Shown piece by piece: positions 10,252 through 19,964 of a stretch of 64,000 bases of DNA. The translations under genes were made by a program, and so were the position numbers. Location of the stretch: positions 5,895,181-5,959,180 of the forward strand of contig QVOM02000023.1 of NCBI GenBank assembly GCA_003586115.2, given 5' to 3'. The notes beneath the pieces were generated by a model. That model was not told the origin of the DNA, did no database searches, and saw only the letters and a list, made by a program, of their open reading frames with translations. The DNA comes from Salvator merianae. Taxonomy: Eukaryota > Chordata > Lepidosauria > Squamata > Teiidae. Position 1 is the first letter of the stretch. Every line of letters begins with the position of its first letter.

Positions 10252-11150
10252 AGAACATAAGCACATATTGGATCAGGCACAGCCCATCTAGTCCAGCATC
10301 CCATCTCACTTAGTGACCCACCATTTGCTTCTGGGCATCTCAAGCAGAAGACAAGGGCAAAACCCTCCTTGCAAATGAACTTGAGAAGAATCCTTTCTGG
10401 CTCTCCAGTTTGGAGGCAGTATCTAGGTATCCATTTTAGTAGCCATTGCTACACCTGCCCTCCATGAATTTGCCTAACCCCTTCTTAATCCATCCAGGCT
10501 AATGGCTGTCATCACCCTCTCTGGTAGTAAAATTCGGAAACCAATGATCCATTAGGTGAAAAAGATACTTCTCCTTGGTCCTAACTCTCCTGGCCATCAG
10601 CTTCATAGAGTGTCCCCTGCTCCTAGTATTGTGCAACAGACAAAATCATTTTTCTCTATCCACCTTTTCCACACCATGCATGATTTTATATACTTCAATC
10701 CAGTTGCCTTTTAAATGCTGTCTTTCAAGGCTAAAGAGGACTAGACACTGCAACCTTGGTCTTATATGGGAAGTGTAACCCTAACCCTGACCCTAACCCT
10801 TAATCATTTTTGGTTGCCCTTTTCTGCACTTTTTCCTGTCCCACAATATCCTTCCTGAGGTATGGTGACCAGATCTGTACACAATATTCCAAATCTGGCC
10901 CCACCATAAATTTATAAAGAGGCACAGCAGTGCTTGCAGATTTCTTTTCTATTCTCATCCTAATTACCCCTAGCATTGAATCTGCAATTTTCACAGCTGT
11001 TGTGCACTGGGTCGATATCTTCATTAAGCTGTCCACCAGAACCCCAAAGTCCCTTCCCTGGTCTGCCACAGAAAGCTCAAAACCATCAATTTATAGGTGT
11101 AATTGGATTTTTTTCTGCACAAATGTGAACACTGAAGCAAATATCTCATG
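10252..11150 (-). mobile_element. CR1-type LINE fragment: end of reverse transcriptase ORF plus 3' UTR
   Basis: Minus-strand translation of 11069-10800 gives the C-terminal reverse transcriptase region of CR1-group LINEs: DFGVLVDSLMK, then PLYKFMVGPDLEYCVQIWSP and EKVQKRATK. Decayed FSLER-type sequence lies near 10740, and the 3' UTR ends at 10252 with the TTATGTTCT-type terminus. No RT catalytic core is present. About 24 bp of telomere-type repeat interrupt the ORF at 10776-10799. This is the longest CR1 fragment in the window. Confidence 0.85.
10776..10799. repeat. Interstitial telomere-type repeat, four CCCTAA-like units
   Basis: TAACCC TAACCC TGACCC TAACCC, one unit with a single substitution. 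It lies inside the CR1 coding remnant directly after its ATGATTAAGGG stretch (minus strand). Confidence 0.85.
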
Positions 11151-11154
11151 AAGT

Positions 11155-12245
11155 AAATCCAACAGCCAGTAGGAAACAGATGAATGTTGGAGTCAATTTC
11201 TGAGCTTGGTGCGTATTTATACAGCAGGCAGGAGAAAAGATGCCCTCAACGTGGTATAATCAGGCGTCTTAGTACATTGCCTGTCTGGGGACCCAAATGG
11301 AGCTGGCAGTATTTGTCCACCCAGCTCCTAGACAACCTGACGATGGCCCAGAATGGCCACTTGATGGTTCCTTATCCCCACCCCAGCCAGTGGGGCTGCA
11401 AGCAGAGATGATACGTGAAAGCCCAGTGAGATATGGAGGCTCACCTGTTGGAAAGGACAGATTGCTAGAAGCTGCCAGCGGTGCAAGCAGGTTTTGTGTG
11501 ATTGAGGGTTTTTCATCATGAATCTGTCTGCCTTTTTTTTTCATTCAGGGAAGTGAGCAGAAAGCTTTCCAGAATCCAGCTGAAAAGAATTCCCATGCGC
11601 CTGTCTTGTTTGTGCTCTTGGCTTCCTGAGACAACATAAAAAACAAAACAAAACAAAAACACCACATCTCGCTTGTACAATAGTTTCCATTTGCGCGTTG
11701 GGTTGCTATGGCAATGCTGCCGGCTTTTTAACCATGGGAGCAAAGTCCGGCACCTCGCTGACCTGCATTCTCTTTTCCACTGAAGATCCTTCTCTCTAGA
11801 GAGAGCCAATCAAAGCAAGGCCTGAGGGCCTCATGCTCATGATTAGTTGAGGAAGTCAGACCATTTACAGGCTGCTGCCTCTGAAAAGACAAACCAGGCT
11901 GGCCTTTGGCCTCCAGCCACCTAACTCAGGTCTCCTCCAGATGACAAGAGGGTCTAAAGAAGATCCCGTGCTTGTCTCTTGCAGCTCCCTCAGGAGTTGA
12001 AACAAACCCCCGTGAGCTTTGTTCCCCTAATCTAGAAGTCTGCCGGAAGCTGCCAAAAGGAAGTTGAGTCAAATAACTGGAAAACCAGGCAAATGTCCAC
12101 CCCCGACTTTCTTTCTTTTTCTCACCCCACTGCCCAGCAGTCTCCTTGTCTGAGCTGGCTGCAATAGTCTCAGATGTAGTGTCAGAAGCTTTTGCTACAT
12201 CCAATAATAGGTGGGCTGGTGGTAAACTCACTGCTGGGCTGATCA
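11155..12245. other. Gene-free stretch with an (AAAAC)n run
   Basis: An A-rich AAAAC tract lies at about 11637-11660. Overlapping open frames near 11270-11540 are in conflicting phases with no domain. Nothing else is identifiable. Confidence 0.4.
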
Positions 12246-12249
12246 CTTG

Positions 12250-13048
12250 CTAGTAAGATTTGGACTTGCAGCGGCAGCTCCATTCTGCAGGGGTAGGAAG
12301 CCATTGAGATGGTCCACCCTCAGAGACCTAAAGAACCTGGTGCACCTGCTAAAGTTCTTGTCTCACTTGTGGGGTTCCTTAGGGATTGGTTTTATGTTTC
12401 ATGCTCTTTCATATCTATGTGAAGACACGGAGGGAGGTCATCAGGAGTTTGGGGGTAAGGTGCCATCAATACTCAGTTGACACCCAGTTCTATCTCTCCA
12501 TGTCAACTGAATCAAGAGAGGTGGCCAAAGTGCTTGATAGGTACTTGGAGGGGGTAAACGGGGGGTCAACAAACTGAAACTGAATCCAGACAAGATAGAA
12601 GTGTTGAGAGAGAGAGAGAGAGAGAGAGAGGGTTGGTTTTGTACCCCACTTTTCTCACCCTAAGGGGACTCAAAGTGGCTGATAAACCTTCTGTTCTTCT
12701 CCCCACAACAGACACCTTGTGAGGCAGGTGGGACTGAGAACTCAGATCAGAGCTGTGACAGGTCCAAGGTCACCCAGCTGGCTTCAGGCAGAGTGTAGAC
12801 TCGAACCAGGAGAATTCCAGATAAGAGTCTGGCACACTAACCACAAGGCCAAACTGGCTCACAAACTGGTGTTATGTGTGACAGGGTTTTACGTTCATGA
12901 AGAAGTGGAGGCATCATGTTTTTAATGGGACGGATTTCTCTCGGAAGGGGTAGGTGTGTAATCTGGGGGTGCTCTTGGACTCTGCACTGACACGTGAGAC
13001 TCAGATGGAGGCAGTGGCTAGGAGCCCAGTGCAGAAAGGGCCAAAGAA
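12250..13048 (+). mobile_element. L2-like LINE reverse transcriptase fragment, split by a SINE
   Basis: Plus-strand translation of about 12340-12600 gives an L2-type RT segment: FHIYVKTRREVIRSLGVRC, HQYSVDTQFYLSMS (the position of the catalytic YADD; here YSVD, so the first catalytic Asp is lost), then VAKVLDRYLEGV and LKLNPDKIEV. After a SINE insertion the RT resumes near 12960 with CNLGVLLDSALTRETQMEAV. Several stops and frameshifts make it a dead copy. Confidence 0.8.
12606..12868 (-). mobile_element. CORE-type tRNA SINE inserted in the L2-like LINE
   Basis: On the minus strand the head has an A box (GTGGTTAGTGTGC, 12832-12844) and a well-preserved B box (GGTTCGAGTC, 12798-12807). Next comes AGCTGGGTGACCTTGGACC, similar to the conserved core of CORE/MIR SINEs, then a 3' tail AAAAGTGGGGTACAAAACC and a (GA)n tract (12606-12631). 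GTGTT flanks both sides (12601-12605 and 12869-12873), a short target duplication. The LINE reading resumes directly after it. Confidence 0.85.
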
Positions 13049-13059
13049 TCATGGAACCT

Positions 13060-13375
13060 GTAGTCCAAAATAAGGAACAAATTCAAACTGTAGCCTCCTG
13101 ATCTACAGCTCATTTAATCAAAAGTGCTGAGGACTGAGTTTGGCAACTCCTGCCAGCAAAGCATGTGCTCTAAAAGCAAAGTGTAACTGTTACCTCTGAT
13201 ACAGTGAGGACAGACGTCCCAGCTTGCAGAGTGTCAATATTCAGAATTAGCAGCTGTTACTTTCTGCCTTTCTTATCCATACCTCGTCTAAGACCCTGCC
13301 CTAAACTTTGAAATGTGTGTGCAAGCAGAACATGGTACGGTCTCTCCATCACCCCCAGTACCACTCTGTACCTCC
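13060..13375. other. Gene-free stretch
   Basis: Nothing identifiable; a transition from LINE debris to unique sequence. Confidence 0.4.
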
Positions 13376-13379
13376 TCCC

Positions 13380-13700
13380 GTTGTCATCCCATAACATAAT
13401 GGGATCAAATTAAAGTTCCATTTACCAGCTTTATGGCCTATTATTTATAACACTTCTGCTCCAAAGTGCTGTTTTATAGAGTGCTTAAGCTGCCATCGTC
13501 TGGATAGACTTTGCCATAAATGTCTCAGAGTGTGCGGAACATAATGTCCCAATGTCGTGAAGGGAAAGGCAAAAGATTACTCTAAATTATTTCATATAGT
13601 CTGCTTTATTGTCTTCTTGTAATAAACTGTCATTCCCCGGCAACGCGTTAAAATCAATAGTTTGCATTAAAACTAATGAAAAGTGGTTATTAATCCCACT
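13380..13700. promoter_or_regulatory. Candidate conserved non-coding element
   Basis: Repeat-free, evenly complex AT-rich sequence with homeodomain-type words (ATTAA, TTATTAAT, AACTAATG) and no open frame. The enhancer-like texture is an impression; conservation cannot be seen from one sequence. Confidence 0.25.
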
Positions 13701-15055
13701 TAGTGCTTCCGCTCTCCCACTTACCCAAGATGGCCCTGGAGCCTGAGAAAGCTAGGATGGGGGAACATGGGCAATTGTTCACTTCCAATCAATAGAAACA
13801 TTTTCAAATACTCCTCTGCATGCCACTATCACCACCGCTGTGCAAATGAATGATCTTGGGATGCGGACCTAATCGGCTGTTTTTCTGTGCAAATGCCTCT
13901 TGGGCTGACCTCTTTCTAGCCATGGCGAAACAAATACTGTGTTTCGATTGCAAAACTGGAAGCCTCCACCTTCGTACACACACAATCAGATCACATGAGC
14001 TCCAAGATGGACATTGTGGACTGTCTTTCTTCTAGACCGCATGCAATTTTATTTTCAAATATCTGTCCGGTTGTGTCTCATGGAATACTTCTATGAAGTG
14101 GGTGGGGAAGTGATAAAACTTTGGTTGTGTGCATACTCTGCTGTCATGGCACTATAACTGAGCCCCAGTGGGCCGGGGGGGGGGTTCACTTGACCCTGCT
14201 CACTTGGTACAGTGGATGTGCAGGTTGAGTGTGGTGTCCTCACAGATCTATGCTCATCCAGTTGTTATCCTGCCATAAGGGCTCATTAGAGCACTGCAAA
14301 GGGCAAATAGGAATAAATTAGTCCTACCTAGTCCATTGTCTTCTTGCTGCAAATAGCTGTGTGTCATATCCTTTTTGATGGTGACTCCAGTCACAACATC
14401 ACAGCCAAGGACTGAATGTTCCCCAGCTGTGATGTTCTCATAGCAGCAACAGGCATGCAATCAGCACGTTGCCATTTTGATGAGCACTACAAGCATAACT
14501 GTCTTTTTAGTCTGATTGCCAGCATCATTTTGGTTCAATTCTTGTTGGGAATCCCCCATGCAGATTTTGCCTTTGGTCGGTTCGCCTCCTTAGACCTCCC
14601 CAAACCACATTTTGAGTGGATCAAATCATGGTATGAGGAAATCAAAGGGAGGAACCTCCAATCAGAGCCCACACCAGTGTGCTCAAAGCTTCCCAAGGGC
14701 CCTGTTCCACCAGCAGAATGCTTATAAGCAGTCCACAAGCAGTCTATGCTGGTCTACCAGGTCATGGACAGCATGCAGTCAGCATGCATCCATAGACTGG
14801 TATACCATGCCAGGTACCATTTCAGCTGGACACCTGGGTGTGGCACCCAGACCTTGAAGCTGGACCTGAACAGCCTTTTTGTGGGGGCTACTGGCACTGC
14901 TGCATGCAGAAAGAGAGGATCAGTGCCTGCCCTCAGTCTCTTTCATTCATAATTTATTGGAATAGCGGGGTCGGTTATCTGGTTACAGAGAAGGAGTGGG
15001 AAAGAGGTAAGAAGCACAATCATAGCAAGTTACCTGTATGGAACAGGAGAGGAAC
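13701..15055. other. Gene-free stretch, possibly containing decayed MITE debris
   Basis: A poly-G run lies at about 14175-14184. The 14400-14900 region has the composition of the DNA-element bodies elsewhere in the window, but I could not define its ends. Confidence 0.35.
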
Positions 15056-15059
15056 AATT

Positions 15060-15430
15060 CATTTCTGTCTCTAAACATTTCCTAATTAAATTTTCCAAAC
15101 TTGTATTTGCATCCACCTGATGCAGATAGATTTACTCTGCCTTTGATACAATGTCATGCTAATGAAAAAAGAATTCCGCGGCATATTAATTCCAAGGAAA
15201 GATAAACATCAATGCATTCCTGGGCCTATGAAGCAAGCAAAGACGCAGCCATAATCCTAAGGGTTGGGGACAATTTCTGTAGAAGTAGCTTCCGCTGGGG
15301 AAGTGTAATACAACTTCTTCTTAACAAGGCGTGGAACAAATAATTGTTCAGGGGGATTAAAGATCAAGGGAGGACTTGTTTTAATAAACTCCACCGCAGT
15401 CTTGTTTGCCAGCATCATTTGGGGTTAAGT
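15060..15430. promoter_or_regulatory. Candidate conserved non-coding element
   Basis: Repeat-free sequence rich in TAATTA-, CATTAA- and TTGTTC-type words (CCTAATTAAATTTTCC, GCATATTAATTCC, AATAATTGTTC). No coding signal. This is a suggestion from texture only. Confidence 0.25.
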
Positions 15431-15856
15431 TCTGCAGCAGCTGTGATCATGGAAAATGAAAGTGACTTTCGATGTCCAGAGTGGGTTTTAAAATAGGTTG
15501 CCACAAACAAACGTTGCTCTCCGTTTCGACAACAAAATTTGTGCAGGCTGGAGTACTGCTATGACTAAGGCACTGAAGTCTAGAACAGAACAAATCTCTC
15601 ATTTGATCTTGTCACTGCCATGAAGGGCTTCCTAATACCCGACATCCAGAAGCACTTTGCTATTCTTTTTAACGACCCTGAGATGTGAAACAGTATTCTC
15701 CCAATTTTAGGGGTGTATCACATTATTTTTGATGCTTCATTTTTTACCATCTTCTAAAGATGCCTCTTTTGGCTCAGATTTTGGGCATTCCCAAAATAAT
15801 TGGTAACTAATGGTGCCTTGTTGGGGGGAGGTGTTTCTATTATTTTTAGTACTAGT

Positions 15857-16189
15857 AGTATTTTTAACAATTTATTTTGAAACAGATAAAATGTACATGT
15901 CATTCAAAAATTCATACACTAACAATTTTTGCTGCTGCCTTCCTCCTCCTTCCAGTTTCTTCTATATTCCATGTTTCTTGCCCCTCCCAATCACTTTCAA
16001 TTCTTTTCTTCCACCGATTGTCTTCTTTCCTCTTCATCCTTTGAATCCAGCAATCACAAGTCCACTTTCTGATTCTTGCAGAAAGTCAGTAAAGGGTTTC
16101 CATTTTCTGTAAAACCTAACTGTCTTATTTCTCAAAAAGTGGGTCAATTTATCCATCTCGGCAAGGTTATTAGTAGCAGTATTTTAAAC
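15857..16189 (-). mobile_element. 5'-truncated L1 LINE, copy 2
   Basis: On the minus strand, 16170 down to 16050 encodes an L1 ORF2 C-terminus (NLAEMDKLTHFLRNK, then KWKPFTDFLQ) ending at a stop. The 3' UTR matches the first L1 copy almost base for base. AGTATTTTTAAC (15857-15868) and AGTATTTTAAAC (16178-16189) form an 11/12 target duplication. Confidence 0.8.
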
Positions 16190-16194
16190 TTGGT

Positions 16195-16265
16195 ATTTTT
16201 GTTTTTCTTTTTCCTGTTAACCATCCTGGGATTCTGACATAGAGTGAAATAAAAATCTAACAAAT
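16195..16265 (+). mobile_element. LINE/SINE-type 3' tail
   Basis: TTAACCATCCTGGGATTCTG followed by AAATAAAAATCTAACAAATA has the form of an L2-like element's 3' terminus. Only the end is preserved. Confidence 0.4.
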
Positions 16266-16774
16266 AACTAAATATTTCTAGACCATCTTTCCTTGTTTGC
16301 TGCTATTTTGCTTTCAAGCACAGTGTATTAAATGTGACCTCTCTCTGGAGGTGCAAAACATTCTGTAGCTTTCAGATGAAAACTGTTTTCTTTAAAAAAG
16401 AACAAAGAAATGTGCAAATTCTTTCAAAATGGAACAGCTGTAAATATGGCAGAATCCACACAGTGCCATTAAGGCGCCTTGAATGTGCCACGAGGACACC
16501 GTGGCTTCTTTGCACACTTAACGTAGACGAAGTGTGCGGCATCTTCAAGGACACTTGTCTCCTGTACTGCTGCTAGAAGTGCAGCTCCAACGCTAAATAG
16601 AAACGTTAAAAATTTTAAGTGTGTATATGTTTTTTTTTAATTTTATTTGTTTGTTAATCTCTTGCAAGTTTGATATGGCCGATGGACTAACCAATAAATT
16701 AATCCACATTCACATGCAAGTGCCTTTATGTAGCAGCACAGAGTGGTATGAGGAGCTCTGAGTGCTCTTCAGTA

Positions 16775-16829
16775 CAGGCAGGAATATCCAGATATTGCAG
16801 GATAAATAAGTGGTGTCTGGATGCAGCCC
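16775..16829. mobile_element. Arm of MITE family C
   Basis: GGAATATCCAGATATTGCAG through GTGTCTGGATGCAGCC matches the right arm of the palindromic element at 46594-46731. The left arm is not recognisable here. Confidence 0.5.
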
Positions 16830-16957
16830 ATATCTTACGTATGTGGCAGTAGCCCTGCCGCTGCCGTCACTCAAGGGGACTTATTGGTTTGAGTTCTTAA
16901 ATACAGGGAATGGTGCTTCAAACAACTTTGCAATGCAAGTGCCGCTCTAGTGCAGAA

Positions 16958-17294
16958 TACAGATGTGCAAAATTCATTTCACATTCGCAGATTCGATCAA
17001 ATGTTTCACATTCACGAACATTCGAATCAAATCAAAAACAATGCGTTTTCAGAGTTCGATCGAAGCAAAGCAGTTCTGTCTTGCAAAAGTGAAATATTTG
17101 ATCGCATCTTTGTGTTTTTGCTGTGCTGTAACTCATAAAAAAGTGCATTTTCAACAGGGAACACATTTCGGAAACCACAAAATCAAACACGGAAAACTGC
17201 TTTTTCGACATTGTGATTCTCCAACAAAGTGAAAATACAGGTTTTCGTTTAGACAGCGAATTGAACGTGTGAGTTTCATTTGTGTGCATCCCTG
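16958..17294. mobile_element. MITE family B, copy 3, with 8-bp target duplication
   Basis: The left end TACAGATGTGCAAAATTC pairs with the right end TGTGCATCCCTG. The AT-rich body has GAACATTCGAATC-type and AGTGAAAATACAGG blocks shared with copy 1. GTGCAGAA (16950-16957) and GTGCTGAA (17295-17302) agree at 7 of 8 positions, as expected for an aged hAT duplication. Confidence 0.7.
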
Positions 17295-17299
17295 GTGCT

Positions 17300-18920
17300 G
17301 AATGCAGCATGCAGGGAAAGAATGTGGCATCCAGGTAGATGATAACTTGTGCTTGCTCTGCATTTAATGCACAAAGAGGGTACAATGTTGTGCAGACACT
17401 GCATCCTTATTGTGCATTCAAGGCACCATATAGATGCCGTGTGCGTCCTGCCCTTGTTAAGCATTTAAATTAAGGATGGGCAAAAATTCTAGTCACAAGA
17501 TCTGGTGCACTGTGCACCCAACACATAATAATCATGCCTCCTGCTGTGCATAAAAATCTCTCTGCCCCCTCCCCTCTCTCTCTTTCTTTCTAGCTGAAGC
17601 ATGGGAGAACCATAATATATTCCATCGATGAATCCAAAGGGACAGATATCAGAATAATTAAATATTCTGTAGCCACAGTGCGCCAAAGATGAATGATAAA
17701 CTGCTTTCATCCACCATCCATCTTCTGCAAATTTCCCCGACTGAGATTCAGCGTGTGGTTTTCGTGCATGCCATTTTGGACGCTTGACGTTCTTCTAGCC
17801 ATATCGGTAAGCTTCCTAGAGGATTTGGCTGCTGAAAGAGAGGCTCCGTCTGGGGCTGCTGGGAGGATGACACTCACTCAAGGTGCTTCAGTGCACCAGG
17901 CACATGATGGATCACTCGGCTGCTCCAAACAATGCAAGAGATGTCATCCAGGATGACATTAGCAGAGCACAGAGATGCGCCAAAATTAAACCCTCCTCCA
18001 AGGAAGCTGAAATACTGACAAGAAGCAAAGGCTCCACTACGTAGGCAAGCTTTACAAAGACTGCATATTAGCCCAGAGGAAACAAAAAAGCTGCCTGCAA
18101 TCTCTACACAAGGCTTACGAGTAAAATCTGCAACACACTGCAACATGTCCCTGGAATATCAGGCTGCATCCTCTCTAGAAGCAGATGTGGAACATCTCAT
18201 CCACACTGTGGAGCATTCTTCTGGGAGGTCATCTTCCAGGGTGACCTCTGTCTGCTCATGGGATGAGGCACTGAATCGGGCCAGGGTATGTGAATACGGT
18301 GCCATAACCGAGTCCAACTGGAGACCACTTTAAAGCAGTCTCTGAAGCATTCCGTGGAGGTAGAGCAGACCAGGCACTTTTACATTATTAAAAAATAAAT
18401 GTAAAAGGAAAGCAAGTTTCACTTCAAAGTCCTGAGTGGTGGAACATTGAACTTTGCCTCTCAGCACTCAGAAGTCATTCCAGAAAGCGGAGAAAGCCGC
18501 CTTTGCAATCCACAATTGACAGCTGCATTGTTAAAGTTTGCTCTGAGCCCTCTATTTTGGGTTGGCTTTATTTCACTCAGGTGGTGCCCAGCAGCAGAGA
18601 AATTGCCTGGAAAACAGAGGGGAACAGGTTTGCTCCCCAGCATCCACCTGGAAGAAAATATAGCAAAACACTTCTGCATCTTTGCCAAGAAAATTACACA
18701 GATACAGAGTTGCTTAGAGCATCAAGCCACCTGAATTCACGTTTAGAAAAGGACAAGCGAGAAAGTCAACAAAAAGTTGTAACAGGGCATAACCCATAAC
18801 TAAAGGGCCCCTATGCAAAGGTCATGGTAGCTCATTGATGCCTTCCTATAAGGCTTTCACCAAACTAATCTCCTTGAGATGTTTTCAACTCCAACTTCCA
18901 TCAGCTTGGGCCATTGTGAT
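17300..18920. other. Gene-free stretch
   Basis: Repeat-poor. A TAAGGATGGGCAAAAATTC block near 17470 resembles a stray family B end. Open frames of about 100 aa (18447-18799) overlap in conflicting phases and have no domain. Confidence 0.4.
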
Positions 18921-18924
18921 GCTA

Positions 18925-19480
18925 AGAGCCAAAGTGCTTTGCAGACCCAATTGTCTGTAGTGGGTGAGCAGCAAAGAAGGGGTTAACTCTCAGCTCTCCT
19001 TTCACTGAGGTACCACACAGGTGGAGATTGGCAGTTGGGACTGATGATCTGGGAGTGATTTCAAAGGTCGGTGATTGGCCTAGGCTCCAGGGGGCTTTAG
19101 TTATCCAATGGAAAGTAGGAAATGGGTTGAGGCAGGGGGGTTCTGGGAAGAAGAAGGAGAAGAGCTGGAACCTGGAGGTGAAGCAGTCAGGGTAATTACT
19201 CCAGGGCAGAGGCTTCTCTGAGGAAGAGGAAGGTCCCAAGAAAAGTCTGGTAAGTAGTTAGGGAATGTCTAGGGTTTAGGCTGTTGGGCTGAGAAGGCAA
19301 GCCAACCCTCTTTGTTCTTTGTTCCTGGGTTAATCTTGCTTAGGCATCCAAAGGGAAACACTCTGTGGAGCTCTGTGCGTGAAACCTGTTAGTTCCATCA
19401 AAACTACTTTTTTTTTGCCTTGCTTTTATTTTTGTTTCAAACAAATAATGTTTGCTTTGCTTCTTGGGGAGGGGAAGCTC
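18925..19480. other. Possible LTR-like or retroelement remnant, unresolved
   Basis: The order is a GA-rich block, then TTGTTCTTTGTTCCTGGG, T-rich sequence, and an AACAAATAATG signal near 19441. This resembles the promoter-to-polyadenylation half of a vertebrate LTR. No paired LTR, primer-binding site or coding remnant was confirmed. Confidence 0.2.
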
Positions 19481-19892
19481 TGGTCACACGCCTGCAGGGT
19501 GTGGTCATACCCAGGACTAAACCCATTTTAGTCCTCATAAGCAAACTCAAGGGAGAAGATGGAGGATTGTTCAGCCCTGGTTTTCCTCCAGAGTTCTGGG
19601 GAAGGGAGATGGCTTGTAACTCCAGACAAGGGATGGACAGCAAAGTGGGCAGTGTAGGAGCAGGTGTTCTCCATCCACTGGCAAGCTCAGTGCCCCTTTT
19701 CACCACAGCAACATTTCCAATAATTTCCTAGAGCGGAAGTGCCCAGCTGTTGCCTCCAAATGCCTCCCAACTACAGCTCACTCATACCATTCCATGAAAG
19801 CCCCAGCTGTGGTCTAGAAACTTCTGGGGACTACTGTTGAGCAAAATGCTCCTCCATCACTGCTAACATCATCACCACTCTCTCTCTCTCTC

Positions 19893-19958
19893 TGCATTGA
19901 GCGGGGGGTTGGATTGGATGACCCTGGAGGTCCCTTCCAACTCTGTGATTCCATGATC
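19893..19958 (+). mobile_element. CR1 3' terminus, minimal fragment
   Basis: GGTTGGATTGGATGACCCTG, then GGTCCCTTCCAACTCTG and the repeat-type end TGATTCCATGAT, as in amniote CR1 elements. A (CT)n run lies immediately upstream. Confidence 0.85.
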
Positions 19959-19964
19959 TGTTTT

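Noticed and set aside
11269..11544. Overlapping frames on both strands near 11.4 kb as a gene
   Set aside because: Three conflicting frames of similar length and no domain.
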